Shown here piece by piece: positions 34,346 through 44,061 of a DNA stretch of 64,000 nucleotides. The position numbers were made by a program, and so were the translations under genes. Below the pieces are notes generated by a model. The model saw only the letters and a list, made by a program, of their open reading frames with translations, did not search any database and had not been told where the DNA came from. The stretch's first letter is position 1; every line of letters starts with the position of its first letter. Source of the DNA: Loripinus fragilis (Eukaryota; Mollusca; Bivalvia; Lucinida; Lucinidae); contig OZ026530.1 in NCBI GenBank assembly GCA_964019695.1, positions 42,703,716 through 42,767,715 on the forward strand, in the 5' to 3' direction.

Positions 34346-35035
34346 TGGAAGTTATATGATTTACTTAGAGTGATATAAAGAGAAGTTGAGGTTCTACATC
34401 CTGTTAATTTTGTCAACATACTTAATGGAAACTTTTTCGATGTGAATAATCTGGAAAAAACGGATCCTTCAGAAATAGAGCTAACCTAAAATACAAGAGA
34501 ACAGTAGACTCGGTATTATTGAGTCTGTTCATTAAAACTAATGGAAAGCGCAACAATTCTCACGCCCCTAGCACGGGCTAAAGCGGTGGTCTGCTTTCCG
34601 TCAGAACCCAATATTCCTGAAGGACCAGAATATGAAAATATCAACACTAGTCATAATGAAACTGCAAATCTATCAAAATTCATAGTTGGACTAAGAGGGA
34701 GCTATGCTTTCCCATACCTTGATAAACAGGGATTCTCGGATGAGTGACCCTGTACTAGTGGGCCCTTTTGTCTAGTTTGCCATATTAGATAGAAATAGAG
34801 TATCTTAAATTATGCCCCAAATGTTTGTTTAACTGTATGCAGTGTTTAAGCACATACCATTTCAAATATATTTAATTGTGTCACAAATGTACTGTTCTGG
34901 CGTTAAGCAAGTCGATCGAGTCTGCTGTATTGTGGTTTCAGAAATATCATATAATTATTTTTGCAACAATACAAAATCCAGCTGTATACCATTTGGATGC
35001 AGGGGTTTGCATTGTTCTACCTTGGTTCCCCAACT
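34346..35035. other. No feature recognised
   Basis: A 68-codon plus ORF at 34541-34747 has no recognisable domain or neighbour and is not called. Confidence 0.5.
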
Positions 35036-35263
35036 ACTGTCCTGCCAGCCAAGAGTGACAGTGACGCCATGCTTTGTTATAAAGTTATCAGGGAACTATA
35101 ATCGTTATATATCTTGTGTATTAATCCTATCCTGTGGATAGGATTAATACACAAGTAATCTATTGATTCGCGTAAGTTTTAAATGGAGTATACAATTTAA
35201 TAATTTACTTAACAATTGTAAACAAAACATGACGTCACTGTCACTCTTGGTTGGCACGACAGT
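35036..35263. mobile_element. TIR element, 228 bp, copy 1, with internal palindrome
   Basis: TIRs of about 36 bp: left ACTGTCCTGCCAGCCAAGAG, right (inverted) ACTGTCGTGCCAACCAAGAG, both continuing TGACAGTGACG. In the middle, 35113-35132 and 35136-35155 form a perfect 20-bp-arm hairpin (CTTGTGTATTAATCCTATCC). Non-coding. Confidence 0.88.
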
Positions 35264-35393
35264 AATTATGTTTCTTATCCATGTGTTAACTTTCCCTTTG
35301 TAATCTGTAAAATTTGAAAACAGTTTGGATCCAGATCAGCTAGTTTCCAGACAAATTGACACAGAATACAAAATACCCAAGATGCAAGGAGTT

Positions 35394-35621
35394 ACTGTCC
35401 TGCCAGCGAAGAGTGATAGTGACGTCATGTTTTGTTTACAAAGTTATCAGGGACTTATTATCGATAGACCACTTGTGTATTAATCCTATCCGCAGGATAG
35501 GATTAATACACAAGTGATCTATCGATTCGCGTTAGCTCAAGTGAAGTGTATATGTAAGCGTTCAACTTCGCAATTGTTAACAAAGTCTTACGTTACTGTC
35601 ACTCTTGGTTGGCACGACAGT
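35394..35621. mobile_element. TIR element, 228 bp, copy 2, with internal palindrome
   Basis: Same family, orientation and length as 35036-35263. The internal hairpin here has 30-bp arms (35462-35491 / 35495-35524) with one mismatch. The two copies are separated by 130 bp of unrelated sequence. Confidence 0.88.
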
Positions 35622-35784
35622 GGCCTTTATAGCCCAGGATCTACATATAAAGGTTTTTTTGGTATCAAATTGTATTGAAAACAACGTGTATCTTAGATTA
35701 TTCCTCAACCCTGATACAATAAACACTGCTAGATCAATGTTATAATATATTCCTAGACAATGAGGGAAGGTAGAAATGGGCCCT

Positions 35785-36020
35785 AGTCGCGAGGAAACCT
35801 GTCTTTGGGGTTTCCGACGAAGTGAGATTCCAACCAGTCTACTCAGCTACAGAGACTAGATGGAAAAATGAAATTTTGCCTGTAGTGAGTTTAGATATCA
35901 TACTTTTCAAAAAGTGAATAAGAAAGACGCTGATCAGTCTGCGCGGATGTGCAAGCTGGTCAGCGCCTTTGTTGTTCGCAAACCCCGAAGACAGGTTTTC
36001 TCGCATCGAGGCTCAAATGT
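35785..36020 (+). repeat. Dispersed repeat (CTGATCAGTCTGCGCGGATG type)
   Basis: Contains TCTTTGGGGTTTCCGACGAA, CAGTCTACTCAGCTACAGAG, CGCTGATCAGTCTGCGCGGA and GCTGGTCAGCGCCTTTGTTG. Partly inverted relative to 24560-24780. Confidence 0.7.
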
Positions 36021-36248
36021 GATTTTGCAGTAATTAGAATGTAAACATATAAAATGGACTGGCTGTTATCATCCTTGTTCCAGCTGATGCTCCCTCCATG
36101 GGTTGTGTGGGCACTGGGGATAGTAACAAAAATGCAATTTACTGAGCTAATGGTCTATCTAATGTAAACGCCCCCTCTCCCAATGCCTGAAATAATATTT
36201 ATATTCCTTACTAAAATGGATCATATCCTGATGATAAATTACCTGAAC

Positions 36249-36332
36249 CCGTAGCGCAGCCTGTAACACGTCTGACAACAGATGCTTGTCTGACTGAGGA
36301 TTCAGTGATCGCAAGTTTGATCCCGTCCCTTA
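36249..36332 (+). mobile_element. Degenerate tRNA-derived SINE head
   Basis: CCCGTAGCGCAGCCTGTAAC has an A-box-like start, and GCAAGTTTGATCCC a B-box-like element about 60 nt on. The sequence between parallels the better-preserved head at 58810-58909. No SINE tail was located. Confidence 0.6.
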
Positions 36333-37777
36333 CTTTCGAATATAGTAACTATTACCGAGCGCGAACAACAATTTTACTAGTATGTAAACTTTAGAAGGTA
36401 TGTAAAAATAAATGGAATTGTAAAATGAACAAGCAACTATTATGTAACTATTAGAAATTCCCACAGAAAACACATTTTGTATGCTACCAGCAACATCACA
36501 CAAGGCTAGCTTTTAGAAAAGCTTAGAACCATCGCATAGCGTATAAAAGTTACTAGACTAGAAACATTTTTGTGTTTTAAATTTGCATTTGTTGAGACCA
36601 TTTTTTTCATGCATTTCAAACTCTGAGAATGTTTGTTTTAGTTAACTATTTGTATGCACTTAGTTCTGTACATGTGATCCATTGGAAGCAATTAAAAAAT
36701 GGAAATATGCACATTCCAATAAAACTCTAATATAGTGCAAACACTGAATAGTGGTAGAGTTCACCCCAGCCTCCCCAAGCAGACATTTTAGCAGAACATG
36801 TATTTATCCATATTCCTAAATCTAAATCTAAATAACGAGGCATGCGCATAAAACCTTGGGGCCTATTGAAACTGATCCGTCTAAATCTGAGAATTACGTC
36901 ACACTTGGCGGAGAATATCCAAAGGCCCCATGTCTCCAGGGTTAATTGTTGTAAAAAAAGCTTAAAACTATCGCATAGTGCATTATTGAAACTAGACAAC
37001 ACTTTTAATAGTTTTAATTTTGCATTTTCTGTAGCCACTATAATCGCACATTTCTTTGACTTGGGGACGTTTTTGAATGCAAAACCGGAAGTACACCTCT
37101 CTGGGGAGTTTGATTTCGTCACGCCAAGAATATTCGAATTTGCTCCAGTGGGGAGTTTGGGTTCCGGCTCAGAGGAGTAGATCTTTTCGCGATCTTTCGT
37201 TTTAAGAAGCAAGCCGGTATCCAGGGAAGAGTCCTAACGTATATCACCATCGCGTCATAAATCGGGATTCTACCCTTTTAAGAACATATTCTACAATTTG
37301 CAGTTGCAGTTATACAGACATAATATTTGAAAGAGTTTTCTACCATATTTTTCGACATTAAATCGGTCCAAATCCTTCTCATCAGTACTGAGTAAGTTTA
37401 TTAAAATGTTTTCTATCTTTCTGCCTTAATTACGGCTTCAATCTTTATTTGATCGTAACAAATTAAAGTGCGAATTTTGAAATTTGAACCAAAATCTTTT
37501 GGCTCTGTTTCTTATCAATTTATTTGTTAAATTAAGGAAGATGGCGATAGCCTAAAGTAAAAATGGATTTAACACTGTTTAAGAATCCCTGGAATTTACA
37601 CCTGAAATGTCATGCTAAAAGTAGAATGGATGAAAAAAAAAACTACTTTTTAGATAATTAGATTTTCACCAGGATCTAAAATATCTTCACAATTAATGCC
37701 CTGGAATAATGATAGGCACCGATCGAGCCAGTACCTAAAGAAAGTATCTAAAGAAAGAAATTAAACACTCCAAAACC
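36333..37777. other. No gene called; internal similarity 36480-36660 vs 36940-37080
   Basis: AAAAGCTTA(G/A)AAC(C/T)ATCGCATAG, CTAGAAACA/CTAGACAAC and TTTGCATTT phrases recur 460 bp apart, so part is an old duplicated repeat. A 161-codon minus ORF (36727-37212) overlaps a 112-codon plus ORF. Neither shows a known domain; the overlap and repeat content argue against calling either. Confidence 0.5.
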
Positions 37778-38425
37778 ATGGGCGGATCCAGAGGGGGTGG
37801 CTGGGGATACGAACTCCCCTGAAAAAAAATCACAAAAATATAGGGTGTCTTAGCAATACTTGTCTGGATCCCCCTGAAAAAATCACACAGCTTCAAGCCA
37901 GCATTCAATGTTGAGCCTTCATCAGCATGCCAACGATGATGCAGGGCTCTCACACACCTTTTGGGAATGGGGCCGGGGCCCATGGAATTGGGAAAATTCG
38001 CGGCGTTTTGACTTAAATTGGGAAATTTGACATCATCCTTATGTATGATGTTTCTATTGCTAGATTGATTCCAATATGCAGCAAGTGTTATTATATTCTA
38101 TTATTCTGTGAAATTTTAATATGTAACAATATGTTCTGTATTTATATTATATGAAATGAAAGGTGGAGAAGCAAAAAAAAAAAAAAAATTTTTTTTTTTT
38201 TTTTTTTTGTAAAATTGGGAATTTCTTGTCTGGAATTGGGAAAAAACATACTTTTTGGCATTGGGAATGGGGCCGAATTTCGGCCCCAAAATCGGGTGAT
38301 CGAGAGCCCTGTGATGGCCGGCTTATAGTGATAATTGGATATTCTCTCCCCTCATCAACTAAAATATACAAAAAACGTTGAACAAAGTTGGCACCCCTCT
38401 GACAAAACTGTCTGGATCTGCACAT
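37778..38425 (-). mobile_element. Family-B repeat split by a nested element
   Basis: The left part (37778-37941) has ATGGGCGGATCCAGAGGGGG, AATATAGGGTGTCTTAGCAA and CACACAGCTTCAAGCCAGCA. The right part (38312-38425) has TGATGGCCGGCTTATAGTGA, CCCCTCATCAACTAAAATAT and GTCTGGATCTGCACATGC. Joined, they give a reverse-complement copy of 4765-5051. Confidence 0.82.
37942..38311. mobile_element. hAT-like non-autonomous element, 370 bp, 5-bp TSD
   Basis: Termini are CAGGGCTCTC and GAGAGCCCTG. The flanking duplication TGATG is at 37937-37941 and 38312-38316. Inside are GAATTGGGAA repeats and an A16/T20 tract at about 38173-38209. It sits in a family-B repeat, as does the 7724 element. No ORF for a transposase. 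Confidence 0.85.
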
Positions 38426-39227
38426 GCAATCAACTGTTCTAACTGGATTGTGGAGCCTATACATTGTAATGTTCACACTGGTCAAGACGAGCGGATGCAT
38501 CAACGCTGCTTACATTTCTTGTACTCTCATTCCTGTTAGTTCTGCGTTCCAGTTATTCATATTTCCTATTTATAAGTCGACAGTTTCATTATTTGCTTTT
38601 AATTCGGAAAAAAAGTCAAATCAAATCATAAGAGCATAACTGCATATGAGTAGGCCGACGTCTTTAAAAACATGTTGGACTAGAATTTCTTGCTGCATAA
38701 AACCATAAAGAAAAAGAAGATTTATAAAATAACGCTTTATGATGTAATGAATGTGAGCGATAATTGCACTGTGAGTAAATTATTGCTAAGAAACAACATG
38801 GTTTCTATGAACCTCTTGGAGTCATGAAAGGATATGGGTGAAAATAAAGCAGCAAATGCGTAAAATGGTAGTAAACATTCCTGCTTTTAATATCACCGCA
38901 TATATTAAACATGACGAGGGAACAGAAAAAAAAAAGAAACAGACACTGGGTTAAGAATAAAATTTAATTTCTCATGAGAACTGAGGAAGTAGAGGGCTCA
39001 CCCTGTCATTAGCCATTGTAAACATTTGCTACTAAAAATGTAGAGTGCATGACTACAACTTTAAGTCATCGGATAAAAGGCGGTTAAAAAATAACATATC
39101 TGTGAAAAAGTGTATTTGAACAGCTTTTCGATTCTCCAATATTGCTTTTATTATTCCTTCACAGTTTATTATTGTGCCATATTTAGCTCTTTGGATGCTA
39201 GATTTTTACAATACTATCATGGTGTCA
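38426..39227. other. No feature recognised
   Basis: No supported gene or repeat. Confidence 0.5.
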
Positions 39228-39283
39228 AACAATTTGGCTCCAGATCAGGCGCGACGTTTATCGGGCCTGATCTGGTTCCAAAC
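39228..39283. repeat. Hairpin with CCAGATCAGGC core, in a dispersed repeat
   Basis: TTTGGCTCCAGATCAGGC pairs with GCCTGATCTGGTTCCAAA across a 14-nt loop (two mismatches). The related half-motif TTTGGATCCAGATCAG is at 35325. Two overlapping ORFs (39110-39437) include it in different frames and are considered repeat-derived. Confidence 0.75.
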
Positions 39284-39535
39284 TGTTTGCAAAGGTTATC
39301 GATCAGCAGATGATAAAAGACGTGGCAAGTGGACGGTGGTAAACCTAGGAACGACTACGAAATTGTGTCAGCGTCATTTTGTTCCCAAGCCACATCCGGG
39401 ACACGTCGTTGTAGTTTCTAGGCCGAAAATTGGATAAACAAACGTAAGTGTCATTTTCAGATGTGTTTATGTTTTACTATTTAGAACTAATTATGGTAAA
39501 ATCGGGCAATATGGTTCCGTGTTAATATGTCTCCA

Positions 39536-41745
39536 CGTCCCCTCTAGCACCAAATTTTGTATGAAAAGTTATTTTCTTTATTTAGATTTTTTGTTTCTCC
39601 ACTGAGCATCAGACCAACTTTCCCCAAAGTGCCGGTTCGAAGTATTTTAGCCCATATCTGTCGAATTAAATGATATTTGATATCATTTGACGACAAAATG
39701 ATAAAAGGAACTCAATAAACGTGTACACAGAAAAAATCTGAGCTTTGACTCGTAAACGATTCATGTCCCGTTCGTCATGTGTGGTAGTTTCCAGCGCATT
39801 GTGGTAGTTAAAATGCTATCGTGGTAGTTGCCAAGACAATGTAGTAGTTCCTATCAACATATTCGCTCTTTTAAGAATCGCCAATACTAGTGCACCTATT
39901 ATTACCCCCCTTCCTCCGAAAGAGGTGGACACCACGGGGATTAGACAGCCAAAATCACAACCCATTGGAATTAGATAGAACACCTAAAAACGGGGTTGTG
40001 ACATTTGATACTTTTTCTAGAAGTTCTAAAAATTTGACAAAAATATTTGATTATGGGTAGGTAATCGAACCAAGTTTTCAAACGTTTCTTATTCTCTTTG
40101 GGTATCCCAGTGCCTCCCTCTGAGGTGGGCAATAATAGGTACATTGGGATCAGTTATGACTAAATTTCATAATTGATATGCGTTTCACTGAAAGAAATAC
40201 CACCCATAAAATTAATGGCTTATACAGGTGTAGTGAGTAGCTCCTTTCCAAAATTTGGTCTGTCAAATTGTTTGCTCGTTTAATAAATGTTTACAGCCGT
40301 TTTCATAACTTCATATTTTCCTGTTTTGGCATCGTCTGATTGTAATGTTTGCTTAATTTAATTGTACTGTGGACAAGATAAGTGATGACAAGCTATGCTT
40401 GTCATCACTTATCTTTTCCACAGTACAGTAGAAGAGAATTTACCTATCACATTTGTTTCCATATTTAGGCATTTGTACCCCGATTGGGGGAGGTAAACTG
40501 GCCTTTTGGGGTATTTTCAGACATCTGTGCAAAACGTTAATGAAGTGAGAATGCTTGCTGAAAGAGGACAAAATTATTCAAACTTTAACCGTTCAGTATT
40601 TTTAATGCTTTATATCTCAAGTTATGATTTTCAAACAATTATGACCCCAAATGTAATGTAATTTGATACATTAGTCCCCTATGGGGGTCATTTGATGTAC
40701 TATATACTATTAGCGACATGAAAACTTATACTATTAGCGACATGAAAACTAGGGTATTTGCAGCTGAATTGCTGATCCTAAACATAGGCATACAATGGAT
40801 CATCATGTAAACAAATAAATCACATTGCAACACCATAAAAAAGCAAAGACGACGATACAACAGATTCAGTGTGATGCGTGACAGGTGAAGATCATGCCCT
40901 GGACTGCCAAACAACACCTCTGGAACCCTAAAGCAAAAATAGGTTATGAGTTGAGCCCCTATGGACCAATCAACAGATAAAAAAATGATATAAAACAAAT
41001 GCGTAACTGGCTACGTAGTTCAATGTTCAGTCAAGTTTTAGATAGAATGTTAGACTAAGACTAATGGTCCAAAGTATCGTTAGTACTTGCGCTTAAGAAA
41101 AAAAGGGAATATCCTCGGATTGGGTCACTTTTCATATACACGTGAGTGTGACGATGAATGGGCATGTTATTTGATAATTAAAATGCATGTTTATTCAACA
41201 ACAAATATGGGAATATCCCTTCTTTTCATTCTTCTCATCATTTCAATAGCCCACTAAATTTAAAATTCAGGCAGTCGATAAATGTTATCTGACGAAAGGT
41301 TGTCTGAAAAGTTCTTCGTATGAATAAGAAGGGTATTCAAGGTTCGGCCCGCACACACCCTCTTTAAGAAAATGAAGTAGCCCCTGAATAGTGAACATCT
41401 GTTGATGGGAACTACTACTAAAATCCTACAAAGTCTTGGAAACTACCACGATATCTTTTTAACTACCACGATGCGCGTGAAACTACCACACAGTCCGAAC
41501 AGGGCATGAATCGTTTATGAGTAAATGCTCAGATTTTTTTTCTGTGTAGGAACATTTATTTAGGCTCTTTTTATCATTTTCATCGTCAAATGGTATCAAT
41601 TTCCATTTAATTTGACAGGTATGGGCTAAAATCCTTCCAACTGGCACTGTACTTTGGGGAAAATTGGTCCGATGCTCAGTGGAGAAACAAAAAATCTAAA
41701 TAAAGAAAATAACTTTTCATACAAAATTTGGTGCTAGAGGGGACG
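39536..41745. mobile_element. 2.2-kb element with ~350-bp terminal inverted repeats
   Basis: 39536-39870 is matched in inverse by about 41395-41745. Shared phrases are CGTCCCCTCTAGCACCAAAT, AAAAGTTATTTTCTTTATTT, AGATTTTTTGTTTCTCCACT, TGAGCATC(A/G)GACCAA and AAACGATTCATG(T/C)CC. Both TIRs carry several GTGGTAGTT motifs (39781, 39801, 39827, 39848 and complements at 41409-41490). No transposase ORF is visible in the 1.5-kb middle. Long TIRs with repeated subterminal motifs fit a foldback-like or MULE-like element; the superfamily is open. The right edge directly meets LINE-derived sequence. Confidence 0.82.
40363..40427. repeat. Hairpin, 31-bp arms, 3-nt loop
   Basis: The arm TGTACTGTGGACAAGATAAG plus TGATGACAAGC pairs with its complement with one mismatch around TAT. 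It is inside the long-TIR element. Confidence 0.9.
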
Positions 41746-41764
41746 CTTTTGCCAATATCTCCGC

Positions 41765-42097
41765 AAATGACAGCGGCATCTCCAAGGTTGCAAAATAGAT
41801 AGACAGGACAAACTAGGACGTGGTGGGTGAGAAGTGTGTCAGGAATGATGCTGGTGAATTATCACTCAGCGATGACGACAAGATGAAGGCCTGGGTTGAG
41901 CACTATTCCAGACTGCTCAACGTGGACTTTGAATGGCCCAGTGACCTCCTTCCAGACTGAGAGGTTCCTCCATTCGAGGGTCCTCCCCCGCCAGTTACAG
42001 TGACTCGTAACTGTAAAGCCCTCGGCAAGATGAAGCAGGGCAAAGCCGCGTCATCTCGGAGATGTTGAAAGCAGCTGGTGAAGAAGGCCTATAAAAG
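41765..42097 (+). pseudogene. LINE ORF2 remnant, region before the RT domain
   Basis: Translation in broken frames gives stretches such as VRNDAGELSLSDDDKMKAWVEHYSRLLN and LGKMKQGKAAS, typical of the segment before the reverse transcriptase in animal non-LTR retrotransposons. Stops occur at about 41959 and 42065 and the frame shifts before the long ORF. The 5' end of the LINE, including any endonuclease, is missing or replaced by the long-TIR element to the left. Confidence 0.7.
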
Positions 42098-42724
42098 TTG
42101 AGACTGTTGGCTGAATTGGTATTTGGCGAAATATCAAAGGATTTGGAGGAAAGCCTCATTCTTAACCTCTACAAAGGTAAAGGGGAGGCCCTAGATAGAG
42201 GCAACTACCGTGGTATCAAGCTCACTGACCAGGTGATGAAGTTACTTGATCGAGTACTAGACTCCTCCATCAGCAAGATGGTAAATAGAGACGACATGCA
42301 GTTTGAATTTGTCCCTGGTAAGGGCACAACTGACGCCATCCATCTTCTGTCAGCTTCAGGAGAAGTACTTTACCACAAAGAAACCACTTTTATTGCCTTT
42401 GTCGACCTAGAAAAGGCTTTCGACATAGTTCAAAGAAAAATACTATGGTGGACTCTGAGGAGTGTACGTGTTGAGGAGTGGGCTATAAGGATCATACATG
42501 GCATGTACACGAAAGCCAGAAGTGGTGTTAGAGTAAATGGACAATACAGCGAGGAGTTCGGAGTTGGGGTTGGTGTACCTCAGGGCTCAGTTTTGAGTTC
42601 CCTGCTTTTTATACCAGTACTTGAGGCTCTTTCACAGGAGTTATGGACTGGTGTACCCTGGGAGCTACTGTACGCTTATGACCACGCGGCGATTGCAGAT
42701 ACACCTGAGGAATGCGTCACTTAG
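42098..42724 (+). pseudogene. LINE reverse transcriptase fragment, catalytically dead
   Basis: A 208-codon open stretch holds most of a non-LTR reverse transcriptase. In order: LNLYKGKGEALDRGNYRGI (about residues 22-40), the QFxFVPGKGTTDAI motif (68-81), FVDLEKAFD with the first catalytic aspartate (101-109), the VPQGSVLSSLLF motif (160-171), and the catalytic box at 192-195. That box reads YAYD instead of YADD, so one of the two metal-binding aspartates is lost. AFDIVQ instead of AFDRVP and SSLL instead of SPLL are further decays. The first methionine is internal to the ancestral protein. The element copied RNA into DNA at its target (family knowledge); this copy cannot. Clade not assigned with certainty (jockey/CR1-like group or relatives). 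Confidence 0.85.
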
Positions 42725-43277
42725 CTGAAGGCATGGAGGAAGTGTATGGAGAACAGAGGGCTGAGAGTCAACATGAAGAAAACAAAATTCATGATCTCAG
42801 GTGCTGGGCTTGATATGTTGCAATACTCTGGTGCTTTCCCCTGCGCTGTCTGTCGAAGTGGAGTGGCAGCAAACTCTATTAGCTGTCCTCAGTGCAAATT
42901 GTGAGTCCATAAGAAGTGCAGTGGTATTAAGGGCAGACTAAATTATGTGTGCCCTAAGATGTCTTGACCAGGTCAGTCATATTGATGGTAGACCTATCAT
43001 CCAAGTAGAAGTTAATGGTACGCTGCTCGACGTGGAAGCCAGCGTCTGCTATCTTGGCGACAGGTTAAGCACTGGTGGAGGATGCGCCCTTGCTATCGCT
43101 ACAAGATGTTCTACTGCCTGGGGAAAGTTCACGAAGCTACTTCCAATACTGACTTCCAAGCATGTGTCACCTTTAACTCGTGGAAAAATGTTTAGTGCTT
43201 GCATCCACTTAGCCCTATTACATGGAAGTGAAACAAAGGCCCCAACAGCCCTGGATTTACAGAGGCTTCCAAGCGAG
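42725..43277 (+). pseudogene. LINE ORF2 remnant, C-terminal part
   Basis: After the TAG at 42722-42724 the protein continues as LKAWRKCMENRGLRVNMKKTK, then a cysteine-rich finger (CAVCRSG...CPQCK, with HKKC) typical of the C-terminal part of such LINEs, broken by a stop at 42902 and a frameshift near 42945. The open stretch from 42945 gives a C-terminal region (VEASVCYLGDRLSTGGG, TSKHVSPLTRGK, LLHGSETKAP). LINE homology ends near 43277, where the sequence also found at 3318-3378 begins. Confidence 0.75.
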
Positions 43278-43354
43278 CTCAACATTTCTTGTACTTCAAC
43301 AACAGCAGAATCTAGGGCGAATATTTGGTACCAGTAAAATGCATTTAAGCCCCC

Positions 43355-43372
43355 CCCCCCCCCCCCCCGATG
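43355..43372. repeat. Poly(C) run, 18 bp
   Basis: Homopolymer tract between the LINE remnant and the next dispersed repeat. Confidence 0.9.
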
Positions 43373-43394
43373 ACTTAGGCTGCTGAATTGTTGT

Positions 43395-43650
43395 TTATTG
43401 TTACTCCCATAGTGGGAGTCTGTAATTGTTCTATGTTTTGTTGTACGTTACTTTATGTACCTTCTAGTTTTGCAATCATCTTGATGGGGAAGAGAGAGCT
43501 GGTTGCTTTGCATAGTTTGTCTTCCTGGTGTCTCGTGATTGGTGTGTGGCTCTTCCTCGCGGTACCATGGGTTTGTCTGCAGTTTGTGATTGTGATATTT
43601 CCTGATCATACTCCCTTACTATTTTTCGTAGGAATGAAAGAGCTATGATC
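43395..43650 (+). repeat. Dispersed repeat, uninterrupted copy (see 58571-59125)
   Basis: From ACTCCCATAGTGGGAGTCTG through TGTTCTATGTTTTGTTGTAC, GCAATCATCTTGATGGGGAA and GCAGTTTGTGATTGTGATAT it matches 58905-59125. It represents the empty site of the SINE insertion in the other copy. Confidence 0.85.
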
Positions 43651-43654
43651 TTTG

Positions 43655-44060
43655 AGTTATGGCGGATTTTTCTATTCCACCCTTACCACTGAGGTCATAC
43701 TACTACTGCAATTTGGGGTTCGTCACCCACTCCAGTGTTAGAATAAAGGCTGACAAAAATGAAAACTTTCGAATATGTTTGCTTCGAGATTACATCGTCT
43801 AGTTTTCATATAATTTTAAAGCTAAAAGATATAATGTGAATTTGATGAACAAAAATCAATCAGAACCCAAGCACTTTTGGCGTTTATCTGTGATTAAATG
43901 AAAAAATTGAACATGATGAGAAAGTTACCGAAACAACGGAATAAGTAATGAGACCCAAATTGCAGTAGTGGTATGACTACAGTGCTTACACTCATGATGG
44001 AATCTTATATTCTATCTCGGCAAGCCTCATGATGCCAATCGGTGATCCTCGGGACCAGAC
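43655..44060. repeat. Copy of the CACCCTCACACTCATGATG repeat, interrupted
   Basis: TTTTTCTATTCCACCCTTAC (43666-43686) and CTTACACTCATGATGG...ATCTCGGCAAGCCTCATGAT (43985-44060) are the two halves of a ~90-bp unit that is intact at 46125-46350. Confidence 0.8.
43687..43984. mobile_element. TIR element, 298 bp, 5-bp TSD
   Basis: The ends are CACTGAGGTCATACTACTAC and, inverted, CACTGTAGTCATACCACTAC, both continuing TGCAATTTGGG. The flanking duplication CTTAC is at 43682-43686 and 43985-43989. Empty-site relatives at 46128 and 46220 support the boundaries. A truncated relative is at 12228. The 5-bp duplication is as in the elements at 7724 and 37942. Confidence 0.87.
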
Positions 44061-44061
44061 C

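Noticed and set aside
34541..34747. 68-codon plus ORF
   Set aside because: Short, isolated and not recognisable; no splice sites or neighbours support it.
36727..37212. 161-codon minus ORF overlapped by a 112-codon plus ORF
   Set aside because: No family signature; part of the region is an internal duplicate of 36480-36660, so it is probably repeat-derived.
39174..39437. 87-codon plus ORF
   Set aside because: Overlaps another ORF in a different frame and includes a palindromic dispersed repeat; no domain seen.
43049..43285. 78-codon minus ORF
   Set aside because: Shadow of the LINE C-terminal region on the other strand.
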